NCBI GenBank assembly: GCA_963854835.1
Contig: OY978530.1
Span: forward strand, 31,561,195 to 31,625,194
Direction: 5' to 3'
DNA length: 64,000 bases
Origin: Megamerina dolium
Taxonomy: Eukaryota > Arthropoda > Insecta > Diptera > Megamerinidae
Below the pieces are notes generated by a model. It did not search any database. It was not told the DNA's origin and saw nothing but the letters and a program-made list of their open reading frames with translations. This document shows positions 20,424 through 31,116 of the stretch, in pieces. The position numbers and the translations under genes are program-made. Each line of letters starts with the position of its first letter. Position 1 is the stretch's first letter.

Positions 20424-21646
20424 AATGAGTGCGTTACAAAGAAATGTGTTGATGAATTCTCGTCCAAATGTTCGGAACAGATTGCAACAAAAAAGAAAAG
20501 CTTTGCGGAATCTACGGATCCATTTGACGTGTCTGAAGAGGTATTTGTTGAAATTTTTCTGCTCCCAAAAAATAGTTGGAATAATTTTTACGAAAAAACC
20601 AGCCCTTTTATGTCGCAAAGGGTTATAAACTGTGGTCTTTCGAAGACGCTACGATTTTTGGTAGTTTTAAGATTTTTTGCACAAGGCATATTTGCATATT
20701 ATTTTATATTCATATCATTCAAAGTGTATTGTGTTAATATATAATTTTCAGGAAGTTATCAGCGTTCAGTCGGACAAGATTTATTGATAAATGTATCGCA
20801 AAGTTGTGTTAGTCGATGCATTCGAGAAATTGCCAATATAATGGACAAGCATTTATTGGCAAAATACGTGAGATTTCCGTCGACACCTGAAGAACTATAA
20901 GCAGTCAAAGAGAGGTAAATTTAATATATATATGTTATGAAAACAAAACAAATAAATTTTCAAATCTCCATAGCTTCTTTCATAAATTCCATTTTCCTGA
21001 AGTCGTAGGAGCCATTGATTGTTTCCACATAAAAATTAAGGCATCATCTAAAGATGATGCCTTAATTATGTGGTTTTAATTTACGGATTTTGGACTCTAA
21101 TGCGCGTTTTGGTGGTACTGCTCACGATGCATCAATTGCAAGGAGAGTATTCCTTGAAAATCGCGTTCCAATGGGGAACGGAATTTTTGGATTTTGGGTA
21201 AGGCTAATAGCTATATAATAATTTCACTTAGTATACATTTTTTTTTATTAATAGGTGATAGTGGATACCCACATCTTCCTACCCTTATGACACCCATTCA
21301 AGGCGATAATTTATCAGATGCAGAAGAAAAACATAATAGGCAACATCGCAAAGCAAGGAATTTCATTGAACGTTGCTTTGGCGCACTGAAATCTAGTTTT
21401 TGTTGTCTTCTGAGGGAGAGAGTGTTAATGTACGACCCAATTTTTGCAGGAAAAATAATTAATTCGTGCATAATTTTACACAACGTCATAATCATGAGCA
21501 ACATCAATGACAACATGGTTGCCGAGGTTGACGATAATGGTTTCTCAAATAGTGTTGAAGAAATATATTATAGCAGTGAGGTGGCAATTACTCCTCAGGG
21601 TGTATCCGCAAGGCAAGATGTTGTTAACAGCTATTTCACTTTTTAA
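20424..21646 (+). pseudogene. Harbinger transposase (HARBI1-like) with introns, decayed
   Basis: Exon 1 ends at 20685 before a GC donor; intron 20686-20751; exon 2 20752-20914; intron 20915-20973; exon 3 from 20974; last intron ~21199-21255. Junctions read through as FFAQ-GSYQRSVGQD and VKE-SFFHKFHFPEVVGAIDCFHIKIK. The last exon (to 21646) has GDSGYP and the HRKARNFIERCFGALKSSF block typical of DDE_Tnp_4. Breaks: an in-frame TAA in exon 2, a lost segment replaced by a palindrome at 21034-21067, and a frame shift before ARFGGTAHDASIARR. Confidence 0.8.
21034..21067. repeat. Perfect 34-bp palindrome
   Basis: Arms AATTAAGGCATCATCT and AGATGATGCCTTAATT around a 2-base centre, inside Harbinger exon 3. 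Confidence 0.9.
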
Positions 21647-21853
21647 AATTTATATAACTCCCACAAGTGGTTGAAATCGCTAATACTAATATACTTATAA
21701 GCATTTGTCTGTCGTTTCTTTTATAGTTTAGTTTTTATTTTCAAATGATATTTTATAAATTTTCTATATGACGAACAAAAAAATCTTAGAGCAATTCTTA
21801 ATCTGTAGCAAGTAATGAAAACACAAGTTAATTTTTCAAAATAATATACATAT

Positions 21854-22291
21854 TGTAACGAGTATCGATAGTTGGTTACTCATCACTATTGTGACTGACA
21901 CTATTGGCAGAATCGAAACGAATGTCAACAAAAAGAAATAAGTAATAACCAGAACAAGCCAACGATAAAGAAAGAGAAGAATCTCGATAAAGGAAAATTC
22001 TAGGGTGTTGCCAACAGAGTATAAATAGAGCCAGTGTTGAGAAGTGAGAATCAATCTAATTCCGAACGTGACTGCGCAAACATCTATACAGAGGCAAAAG
22101 TTGCTAGTACATTAAAGTGTTATTGTAAATAGTTGATTATAAACAGAGTTGATTGTAAATAGTGTTTATTAAATAAATTGTTGCTGTATATAGTTGTATA
22201 AAATAAGTGTTACAATTATTATTAACAGAATCCAGTGATCGAACAAGGTAATTCAAATAGAATTAAACGCTCACATAATAAAAACGTAACA
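21854..22291 (+). repeat. E1 5' LTR
   Basis: TG..CA LTR with TATA box TATAAATA at 22020-22027 and AATAAA at ~22170. Confidence 0.88.
21863..21870. promoter_or_regulatory. DRE-type motif in the LTR
   Basis: TATCGATA, the exact DREF/BEAF-32 recognition core of Drosophila, 9 bases from the LTR start. Present in the E1 3' LTR (26595-26602), the solo LTR, both E2 LTRs and both E3 LTRs. Confidence 0.5.
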
Positions 22292-22293
22292 AT

Positions 22294-22313
22294 TGGTGTC
22301 AGAAGTGGGATTC
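22294..22313 (+). promoter_or_regulatory. Primer-binding site, tRNA-Leu type
   Basis: TGGTGTCAGAAGTGGGATTC, two bases after the LTR, complementary to the 3' end of tRNA-Leu. The identical site is found in E2, E3 and E4. Confidence 0.75.
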
Positions 22314-22320
22314 TGTAAAG

Positions 22321-23360
22321 ATGGTGAAAATTGACCAACTAAAAGTGGACCAGCTTAAAAAGATTTTGGTAGAGATGAATCTATCGTCATCAGGTGCAAA
22401 GGCGGAACTGCTGGAGAGGCTGAGGCAAGCTATGGAGGCTAAGGGAATTAATGTAGAAGAACATGAGTTCTTTGAGGAAGCCGATATACATGCAGTTGTG
22501 CACGCTGAGGAGGAAAGCAAGATGGATTCAAGTGGTCAACTAATGGAACTCATGAAATCCATGATGCAACAACAGCAGCAGCAACTGCAAGGAATTAATG
22601 CGAAGTTACAAGAAAATGCGTCACGCATTGACTCCAAGCTTCAAGAACATTCGGCTGAATTGCGTATGGAAATTCAAGAAGGTTCGGTGATTAGAGATTC
22701 AAGTACAATCACACTAAAGCCACCAACATTTGACGGAAGCACGCCGTTCAATATCTTTAAGCTTCAATTCGAGACCACAGCTTCGAAGAATCAATGGGAT
22801 GACAGCGACAAGACTGCTGCTTTAATAGTCGCATTAAAAGGTAATGCTTCCGAAGTGTTACAGATGATTCCAGAGAAAGATCGTGGTAGCTATCAGTCAC
22901 TGATGGACACACTCCAGCGGAAATATGGAAATGAATACAAGAGTCAGTTACATCGAGTGGAGTTAAGATCGCGAGTGCAACGGAGTAATGAGAGCCTGCA
23001 GGAATTCGCTTTTGACATTGAGCGCTTATGTCATCTTGCGTTCTCCGGTAATTCGGAAGAGTTCGTCGAAAAAATCAAAATAGAGGCATTCATAGATGGC
23101 ATACGTGATGGAGAGACAAAGCGTGCCCTAGTCATGTCACCAAGAAATACTTATGCCGAAACAGTCAGTAGTGCTTTGACGTATGAAGCCGCCAGCTTAA
23201 TGTGTCGACCAGTGCCAGGAGTACGCCAACTAGAGGGGAAAACATCACATCTGGTTGAAGCAGTGCGTCAGGCAGTAAAATCAGTAGTTCAGCCTGAAGT
23301 AAGAGCAGGTCGACGCGAAAACAAATTTAATGGTGTGCTTCATTTGCGACAAACGAGGGC
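22321..23360 (+). pseudogene. gag: E1 Gag, N-terminal part (split by Tc1)
   Basis: Open from MVKIDQLKVDQLKKILVEMN. Residues ~5-40 match the SAP motif pattern (two amphipathic helices with SSGAKAELLERL). A Gln-rich coiled coil follows, shorter than in E2, then the capsid-like part (PPTFDGSTPFNIFKLQF; YGNEYKSQLHRVELRSR). It runs into the Tc1 insertion just after the NKFNG that precedes the first zinc knuckle. The rest of Gag resumes at 24936 with a CCHC knuckle (CFICDQRGHMARNC). Confidence 0.85.
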
Positions 23361-24933
23361 ACTAAAGTTTAAATACACCCCACAAATCTTAATTTTAACT
23401 TTTTGCAGTCTATCAGTAAGCAAACACAATAACAAAAAATTTGTATTTGTCGCATAGATAAATGTAAATTCATCAAAAACTCAAAAAATACGCTGGACAA
23501 AAGTTTAAATACAATACAAGGAAACACGTGTTTTTGCAATTTCTTTGGAAAAGTACCGTTATATTTTTTTTGCTTTCTTCACTTACGCATATTTATTCAG
23601 TATTATTAGTGATTTCATCGTTGTCGGTAGACTTGAAAGCAAAATAATGGGCAAAGGAAAACAAATAGAGTCTGGTGTTAAAGATTTAATAATTAAACAC
23701 TTTAAAGAAAGCAAATCCTACCGTGATATAGGAAAAATTTTGAATTTGTCCTGTGCAAGTGTGCAAAACGTAATAAGAAAATATAAAACTTACAAAACAG
23801 TGGAAAATAGGCCCAGAACTGGTCGACCAAAAAAACTTTCTCGCCGAGATGTAAACCTTATCCTAAGAGAAGTGGACAAAAATCCAAAAATAAGTGCGCC
23901 AAAGTTAGCCGGTAGTATTGCTGCGGTGTCAGGCAAACATGTTCACCCAAAAACCGTACAAAGAGCTTTACGGTATAACGGCTATCGAAGCAGAGTTCCA
24001 CGTAAAAAACCGCTTATTTCTGGAAAAAATAGACAACTTCGTCTGGATTTTGCAAACAAGTACAAGGATATGGATGAGGACTATTGGCGAAGAGTCTTAT
24101 TCACAGATGAATCTAAATTTATTATTTTTGGCAGCGATGGTCGCGCAAAAATTTGGCGCAAGCCCGGCACAGCACTTCAAACCAAAAATTTAATACCAAC
24201 CGTTAAACATGGGGGCGGTAGTGTGATGGTTTGGGGAGCAATTGCAGCAGCTGGCGTGGTACACTTGGCTTTTATCGATGGAATAATGGACAAACACGTG
24301 TATAAAAGTATATTGGAACAAAATTTGCAGCCTTCTGTGGATAGCATGGGTCTGGGAAGAAGTTGGATATTTCAACAAGACAACGACCCTAAGCATACCG
24401 CGCATTTGGTGAAGGACTGGTTGCTGTATTATGCTCCACGTCAGCTCTGTAGTCCTCCCCAATCACCGGACTTAAACCCAATTGAACACGCTTGGGAATT
24501 ATTGGACCGAAAAATCAATCGCGCAGCTTTAAAGAACAAAGAATCCCTTAAAGAGGCTCTGAAAAAGGCCTGGTCAGAAATCAGCACATCCGAAACAGAA
24601 AATTTGGTTCTGTCTATGCCACGTCGTCTGCAGGCAGTCATTGAAGCTCAAGGCGGACCTAACAAATATTAATTTAAGTTTAACGTTTTTTTAATTAAGC
24701 TAAAATCAGCTAAAGAAAGAAAATTTTGTATTGTATTTAAACTTTTGTCCCATGTATTTTTTTAGTTTTTGATGAATTTTAAGTTATCTATGAAAAAAAG
24801 TGAATTGTTTTGGTTTTCGATATTGATCATTATTCAACTAAAAATAAACTGCATACTTACATTTGTGTTAAAATGCTTTATTTTTATTTAAGGCGATGTT
24901 TTATGGGTGTATTTAAACTTTAGTCCCTGACTG
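23361..24933 (+). mobile_element. Tc1-like element inserted in E1 gag
   Basis: Right end CAGTCAGGGACTAAAGTTTA (read inward) next to TA. The left end starts at ACTAAAGTTT, so the TA and the first ~9 bases of the left terminus are lost. Each end has two related direct repeats (outer GGACTAAAGTTTAAATACAC, inner GGACAAAAGTTTAAATACAA at ~23494 and ~24734): an IR/DR layout like that of Sleeping Beauty/Minos-type elements. Confidence 0.85.
23647..24672 (+). CDS. Tc1-like transposase (DD34E), intact
   Basis: A 341-residue uninterrupted protein, the normal Tc1 size, starting MGKGKQIESGVKDLIIKHF (in-frame sequence extends upstream to 23545 but lacks Tc1 homology). N-terminal paired-like HTH domains, GRPKK hook near residue 60, then the catalytic core: [25 protein letters not shown] and [11 protein letters not shown], with exactly 34 residues between the second Asp and the Glu. 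C-terminus MPRRLQAVIEAQGGPNKY is typical. It would cut and rejoin its own ends at TA. The protein looks functional but this copy has lost part of one terminus. Confidence 0.92.
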   Translation: MGKGKQIESGVKDLIIKHFKESKSYRDIGKILNLSCASVQNVIRKYKTYKTVENRPRTGRPKKLSRRDVNLILREVDKNPKISAPKLAGSIAAVSGKHVHPKTVQRALRYNGYRSRVPRKKPLISGKNRQLRLDFANKYKDMDEDYWRRVLFTDESKFIIFGSDGRAKIWRKPGTALQTKNLIPTVKHGGGSVMVWGAIAAAGVVHLAFIDGIMDKHVYKSILEQNLQPSVDSMGLGRSWIFQQDNDPKHTAHLVKDWLLYYAPRQLCSPPQSPDLNPIEHAWELLDRKINRAALKNKESLKEALKKAWSEISTSETENLVLSMPRRLQAVIEAQGGPNKY

Positions 24934-24935
24934 TA

Positions 24936-26547
24936 GCTCGTGATAGCAATCAATCGAATATGAAGCCTAACGGTAGAACAATTAATCAACACAAAAATAA
25001 ATTTGCCGGTAAGTGCTTCATATGCGATCAAAGAGGACACATGGCGCGTAATTGTCGTCTACGACGCAAGCAACAAAGATCGAATTCACCAGGACAACGA
25101 AAGGAAGATCGTGATGTCATTCATCGTGGTAAAGCTGATACTCCATATCATCGTACTTGCACCGTAGATAGTAAACATTGTTCTCGGGAAAGAAACCAGA
25201 ATCACATTGTTAACCTACGTCTTACGAATGTATTGTCGGAAGAGTCATGGACCACCGAACGAGTTCAAGAAGATCAGCGGAACGACCCAGATCTCGCGAA
25301 GATTATGGAATATAAGGAGCAGGGCATACGTCCAGATTGGCAAGAAATGGCTAATGAGAGTCCAATAACAAAGGCATACTGGGCGCAGTGGCAAAGCCTG
25401 CACTTACGAGACGGATGTTTATTCCGAACATGGGAAAGTGAAGATGGAAAAATCATTTATGATCTACTAGTGGTACCCAAGGCAAGCGTAAATAAAGTGA
25501 GAGCTGAGTATCACAATGCCTGCAGTGGAGGGCATTTGGGAATCACCAAAACCGTCGAGAAAATAAGGAAACGATTTTATTGGGTTGGATGTCATGACCA
25601 TGTCGCTGATTGGATTCGGAAGTGTAAGCAATGTGCAATGGCAAAAGGTCACACTAAGAAATGTCGTGGTAAGATGCACCAATACACCGTGGGTACTACA
25701 TTTGACCGAATTGCTATGGACATATCTGGGCCATTTCCAATAAGCAACGCAGGAAACAAGTATGTTCTGGTGGTTATAGATTACTTCAGTAAATGGCCTG
25801 AAGTATACCCCATTCCAAATCAAGAAGCTAGTGCAGTTGCGGATGTATTCGTCAACCAATGGATTACTCGTTTTGGTGTACCGATGGAGCTACACTCAGA
25901 CCAAGGTTGATATTTCGAATCAGTTGTATTCCAAGAGATATGCTGTATGCTGGGTATATACAAAACTCGTACAACACCTTTGCATTCACAATCTGATGGC
26001 ATGGTAGAACGATTTAACCGTACCTTGGAGGAATATTTGAGAAAAGTCGTAGATAAATACCAAAGAGAATGGGATGTACATATACCAATGTTCCTCATGG
26101 CATATCGATGTGCACAACATGATACGACGGCTACTACACCGGCAATGGCAATTTTTGGAAACGAGTTAAGACTGCCAGCTGATTTAAAATTTGGAGTTGT
26201 AACACCAACGAGATCAACCGAAGGTAATTATACTAGAGAAAAGCGGGAACAGTTGGATGAAGTACATCAGTTCATCAGAGAGCGGTCGCAGATGATAAGC
26301 GATAAGATGAAGGCCAGGTATGACTTGAAAGCAAATTCAAAAGGGTTCTATGAAGGAGAGCTTGCTTCATAATCCACAACGAAAGAAAGGCCTGTCCCCT
26401 AAACTGCAGACTCATTGGGAAGGACCATATGAGATTATAGCAAAGATAAATGACGTAGTGTATCGTATTCAATGTGCCTGGAATAAAAGAGCAAAGTTTA
26501 AAGTAGTGCACTTGGAGCGACTTGCGCCATATCGAGGGGAAGTATAA
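24936..26547 (+). pseudogene. E1 Gag knuckle plus integrase, broken
   Basis: CCHC knuckle at ~25016-25057 (CFICDQRGHMARNC), then ~25 residues later the post-RNase H tether (CTVDSKHCSRERN), then the integrase zinc finger (HNACSGGH..CKQC), the first Asp (MDISGPFP) and the second Asp (HSDQG). A TGA at 25908 directly follows HSDQG. Catalytic Glu in DGMVERFNRTLEEY (frame 25947-26372). A frameshift near 26370 precedes the C-terminal chromodomain-like region (HWEGPYEIIAKINDVVYRI). Not functional in this copy. Confidence 0.85.
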
Positions 26548-26569
26548 AAACTTGTTCGGGACGAACAAG

Positions 26570-26585
26570 GTTAAAAGGAGGGCAG
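26570..26585 (+). promoter_or_regulatory. E1 polypurine tract region
   Basis: GGTTAAAAGGAGGGCAG directly precedes the 3' LTR. Confidence 0.65.
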
Positions 26586-27023
26586 TGTAACGAGTATCGA
26601 TAGTTGGTTACTCATCACTATTGTGACTGACACTATTGGCAGAATCGAAACGAATGTCAACAAAAAGAAATAAGTAATAACCAGAACAAGCCAACGATAA
26701 AGAAAGAGAAGAATCTCGATAAAGGAAAATTCTAGGGTGTTGCCAACAGAGTATAAATAGAGCCAGTGTTGAGAAGTAACAATCAATCGAATTCCGAACG
26801 TGACTGCGCAAACATCTATACAGAGGCAAAAGTTACTAGTACATTAAAGTGTTATTGTAAATAGTTGATTATAAACAGAGTTGATTGTAAATAGTGTTTA
26901 TTAAATAAATTGTTGCTGTATATAGTTGTATAAAATAAGTGTTGCAGTTATTATTAACAGAATCCAGTGATCGAACAAGGTAATTCAAATAGAATTAAAC
27001 GCTCACATAATAAAAACGTAACA
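26586..27023 (+). repeat. E1 3' LTR
   Basis: 438 bp, followed by the ATAT target duplication at 27024-27027. Confidence 0.88.
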
Positions 27024-27027
27024 ATAT

Positions 27028-27465
27028 TGTTACGTTTTTATTCTGTGAGCGTTTAATTCTATTTGAATTACCTTGTTCGATCACTGGATTCTGTTAATGA
27101 TAACTGCAACACTTATTTTATACAACTATATACAGCAACAATTTATTTAATAATCTCTATTTACAATCAACACTGTTTACAATCAACTATTTACTATAAC
27201 ACTTAAATGTACTTTCAACTTTTGCCTCTGTATCAATGTTTTCGCAATCACGTTCGGAATTAGATTGATTGCCAATTCTCAACACTGGCTCTATTTATAC
27301 TCTGTTGGCAACACCCCAGAATCTTCCTTTATCGAGATTCTTCTCTTCCTTTCTCGTTGGCTTGTTCTGGTTATCGCTTATTTCTTTTTGTTGACATTCG
27401 TTTCGATGCTGCCAATAGAGTCAGTCACAATAGTGATGAGTAATCAACTATCGATACTCGTTACA
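27028..27465 (-). mobile_element. Solo LTR of the same family, inverse orientation
   Basis: 438 bp, starting TGTTACGTTTT and ending CTCGTTACA. It lies 4 bases after E1 and is itself flanked by ATAT (27024-27027, 27466-27469). No internal sequence remains. Confidence 0.9.
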
Positions 27466-27554
27466 ATATGTATGTTGCAGACTTCAATAGTTTCAGTCGT
27501 TTTAATCATTGTTTCAATATGTAATATCTTCTTATTAATAATTATAGTCTTAAA

Positions 27555-27661
<107 letters not shown>

Positions 27662-27879
27662 ATATTTAAAATAAAAATTCAAATTCAAATTTGTTTTGAT
27701 AATAGAAATATAAATATCTAGCAGCTTGTTTATTCCATTTTGACTATTTCTTATAGAAGTTCAAATACAATAATAAAATAAAAATAAATAATGTCCAGTT
27801 TAAATATAATGTAAAAATTATATAATAATAAATAAAAGTAAATACTGTTAGTTTACATATAATATAATAATAAAATCAA

Positions 27880-28790
27880 ATTGTTTTGGAATGGATGCAA
27901 GAGCATCCAGCTTTTGCAATTACAGTAAGTGCATCCTTTCTTTGTTTTTCTATAGCATTGCGCTCTTCCGCAATCTCATTTCTTCCAATTGCAGCTGCTA
28001 ATTTTGCTTCTTCAATTGCAATTTTCTTCTCCTCCAATTTTAGCTATTTGATGTTAATTTTCTCAATAGAAGGGTTCCATCTTTTTTTGGCATGTCGTAC
28101 AGGCGGTGCCCCCTGCGACGTTCCAGCTGCAGTAGCATTTGCAGTTTGTCGGTCGTATTCATCCTTAAGATACTGGAAACAAATTAATATGTCTATTGGT
28201 TTATTAATAGAAAAATCATTCCAAATGGGACTCTATTGATTTACAAACCTCAATTTCTAAACTATCGTTGACTGATGGAAATAGCTCAACGGTGCATACT
28301 GTACCCAGACTTCTCTGCAATTATAAAGGAAATTAAAATTAAAGCCTTTTTTTAAAGCACAAATTAAGCTTTTATTTATAAAAATGTATATCACGTACCA
28401 TTGGTTCCCCAACTTCCGTTTGCCCTACAACCGCTGCTGTTAACATCAGTCCAATGATCCGTTCATCCATTTCAGTCAGTTGTTTGCTGGCGACATTGGA
28501 GTTGACTCCACCCCTTTCTATCGCAAACATTATTAAAACTATTATTTTTATCCTACTTAATCGTTTTTTTTTTTTGCCGATTTTTCGATGATACTTTTTC
28601 TATTAACTCAATAATTTTCTAGTACACATCTATGATTATCGTTCCCAAAACACACATGCTCAGCATATATGGTTGCTGTTTTGATCAAGTCATTCAGCAT
28701 GGTATCCATTATGAAATCAATTGATATTTACTGCAGTACAATTATTTTGATAAAATATTACACCTCCGTCTCAGTAATTATGTGTAACAA
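27880..28790 (-). pseudogene. Harbinger-derived relic: Myb/SANT-like accessory protein
   Basis: Minus-strand pieces: near 28700, MDTMLNDLIKTATIYAEHVC (start of a Harbinger-type ORF also seen at ~31500); 28530-28400, RGGVNSNVASKQLTEMDERI; 28318-28250, QRSLGTVCTVELFPS; 28190-27890, FQYLKDEYDRQTA, then RHAKKRWNPSIEKI and an Ala/Glu/Lys-rich coiled coil. Blocks are separated by intron-like gaps. The coiled-coil tail resembles the MSANTD/NAIF1-type partner of Harbinger. The N-terminal SANT domain is missing. Assignment is moderate. Confidence 0.45.
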
Positions 28791-28819
28791 CCCAACAATC
28801 TAAATTCGTGAAACGGAAA

Positions 28820-29460
28820 ATGAACGGTGTTCAATTGATTGGAAATGTAACCACGGCATAATGAAGTTTTTTTTATACAATTTCTTTGTTCACATATGCA
28901 AGTTATGACAAATTTTTAATTATTATCACCAGTTCTTACAGGTAAAATAAACGTATTCGAATAAGAGCACAAAAAATATTTGTAAATTTCTACTAGTAAT
29001 AATTTGCAGGATATAAAAGTCAAGTTTCAAATTCAGTTGGTCGTCTGGAGTTGTGTATTGTAGTTAAGAATTTTTACAGGATTTTCGTCCACTCGCGTTT
29101 TCTTAAAATTTTACGAAGAGAGAAAATTGAACAATTCGGTGACGTGGTAAAAACAAAACCAAATCAAAGCATGAAACTCACACGAAATGATGCTAACAGC
29201 GGATGTTGAAAAGTGTATTGTTTCTATAATTGTCTGTACGCCTATATTACATAAACAAAATTTCTTTTCTTTGACAACTAATACAAATTATCTATTGTCT
29301 TGTCTTAAGTTGTCTTCTGTAAATGAGGCGTCATAATTATTTTCTCGGATTGCCGTACTTTGTTAATTATAGTAGTATTTCTCTGTTCTTTGACAACTAA
29401 TAAGTATTCTGAATTGTCTTGTATAAACTCTGCGTAATTCTACATTGAATGTTTGTAAGC
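28820..29460. other. No identifiable feature
   Basis: AT-rich sequence with no coding or repeat signature that I recognise. Confidence 0.4.
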
Positions 29461-29469
29461 ATTCTACGA

Positions 29470-30218
29470 TCCATGCCTACGCTAACGATATTCAGCTATA
29501 TATTTTCGGAATCCCTACTGAGGTTGATGATAATATCATCTAACTTAATATTGACCTAGAGGCCATTAACTCGTGAGCAGATAAAAACAGTATGAAAATT
29601 CAGCCTTTAAAATCCAAGATATTGCCTATATCGAAGAGAAATATATACTCCTGTTTTTCAACCAATTTTAATTGGGAATTCGCAACTTGAACTTGTCGAT
29701 TTTCGTTTTTCGACTAATTCGGGGTTAACGGTTGAGACCATATTAATGGAGTCGTCTCTAAAAAATATTTAACTTTACGTTACCTTCATTTTTCAGCGAA
29801 ATACACTCTGTCTGCAGTTAGAGTTAACTTGGTAAAACAATTAGTAGTTCCCCACATTACATACTTCAGTGTTATTTATAGTAAATTGGATTCCACATCT
29901 CAACGTAAACGCACACTAGCATTCAACAGTGCGATTTGACCTGACTTTTTGGAAATCTGTAATTTAATTTATCTTCATAAACTTTTCAATTGCAAAACAT
30001 CGGGGTATCTATATGAAAAATTGAGATTTTTGTATTCTACACGATCCACCTATCTCATTATCCCTAGGTTTACTCATTTGAATTCTAGTCGTTTCTTCTT
30101 TGTCAACGCCATCAGGTTCAGGAACACGCTTCTATCCGAGCTTAAGCGAATTGTTCATGTTGGCGGTTTCAGGAACAATCTTATCCGACATTACATTGAA
30201 TCCCCTCAACGTCCCTAA
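29470..30218 (+). pseudogene. Non-LTR retrotransposon RT relic (jockey/CR1-like)
   Basis: Reads in pieces: AYANDIQLYIF (the YADD box, with one Asp replaced by Asn), then ADKNSMKIQPLKSKILPIS, then FGVNGXDHINGVVSKKYLTL, then VNLVKQLVVPHITYFSVIYS, and the open C-terminal tail 29949-30218 (LFNCKTSGYLYEKLRFLYST). The order and spacing fit the thumb/C-terminal part of a jockey/CR1-group RT. Stops and small indels are frequent, so it is an old copy. Confidence 0.65.
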
Positions 30219-30259
30219 ATTATATCTTTTCAATCTGTCATTTCTACCTCCTTATCTTT

Positions 30260-30750
30260 AGCATTAACTGCAGCTAATCCGCATTAGCTCTAGAGTTCAT
30301 TCTCAAAATTAAAGAGGATTAGGGCAATTTGCGACGGCAACACTGCTGAAAATTAACAGCTGTTTTCCATTGTGAATTTTTTCTCGATGCAACTTACAAA
30401 ACAATAGGTGTGTTCGCTAACAAAAAAACTTTCAACAATTGTTAACAATTTTCGGTAGAAAAAGCGTTGATGGAAAAATAAATCCAGCTGTCAATTGCGT
30501 ACTCTGGATGTTAATTTACAAGTTTCTGATAGTTTTCAGTTGGCGTACTTCTTGTATATTTTCTCATATCAAGAGTGACAGAGGACAGAAATGGTAATGT
30601 AAGTAAGTAATAGCCTAGACATACGGCCGCCTAATTCCGAATTACCGGCGCACTTAATCCGAATAAAATATTAACCTGACAGACGACAGTATTGCGGATT
30701 AACTAACCGACTGGTTGCTGTTTTATTAGGTCTGCTCACTTACATTACTA
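30260..30750 (-). mobile_element. TWA-type Harbinger MITE with one end inverted
   Basis: 30260-30605 is the MITE body in minus orientation (3' ~60 bp missing). 30610-30750 is the terminal ~140 bp in plus orientation, starting TAGCCTAGACATACGG. The join is at GTAATGTAAGTAAGTAA. Confidence 0.75.
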
Positions 30751-30751
30751 A

Positions 30752-31114
30752 AAAAAAAATAAATATGTGGCACTTAAAGCCCCAAAGGGCTCATTGGGCG
30801 AGCTTCTCTTCCATTACTGTTGTGCGTCTTAAATTTTGGACAGTATTAGAATGGACCTACTTATTTTAGCCGGTTCCGAACGGCAGAACACTTGTGACAT
30901 CACTTTTTCTGAGCTTTGTCACAGAGTTCTTTTTAGAAGCTTTTTCATGGCAAGTTGTTACTGTCGGAAGAATTGCCAATTGCTTGCCGACAGGTGGGTA
31001 CCGTTCGAAAGAAAAATCTTTTCGATATTAAATTTGTTATGCATCAGCCGGGTATTGAACCACGACCTACAGATCAGAAGGCGAACACACTAACCACTGA
31101 GCTACGGCACCCAC
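30752..31114 (-). mobile_element. tRNA-derived SINE, full length, minus
   Basis: ~360 bp. The tRNA-like head on the right reads, in minus orientation, GGGTGCCGTAGCTCAGTGG (A box) then GTGGTTCAATAC (B box); an A-rich tail lies on the left. Same family as 42120 and 47815. Confidence 0.88.
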
Positions 31115-31116
31115 CA

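Larger units (their letters stand above)
21854..27023 (+). mobile_element. LTR retrotransposon copy E1 (gag-integrase type, no PR/RT/RNase H)
   Basis: 438-bp LTRs (21854-22291, 26586-27023) beginning TGTAACGAG and ending GTAACA, about six differences between them. Target duplication ATAT. tRNA-Leu-type primer site, gag, then integrase with no protease, RT or RNase H between. A Tc1 element sits in gag at 23361-24933. Same structure in E2 and E3. Ty3/gypsy-type by integrase and Gag. Confidence 0.88.
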
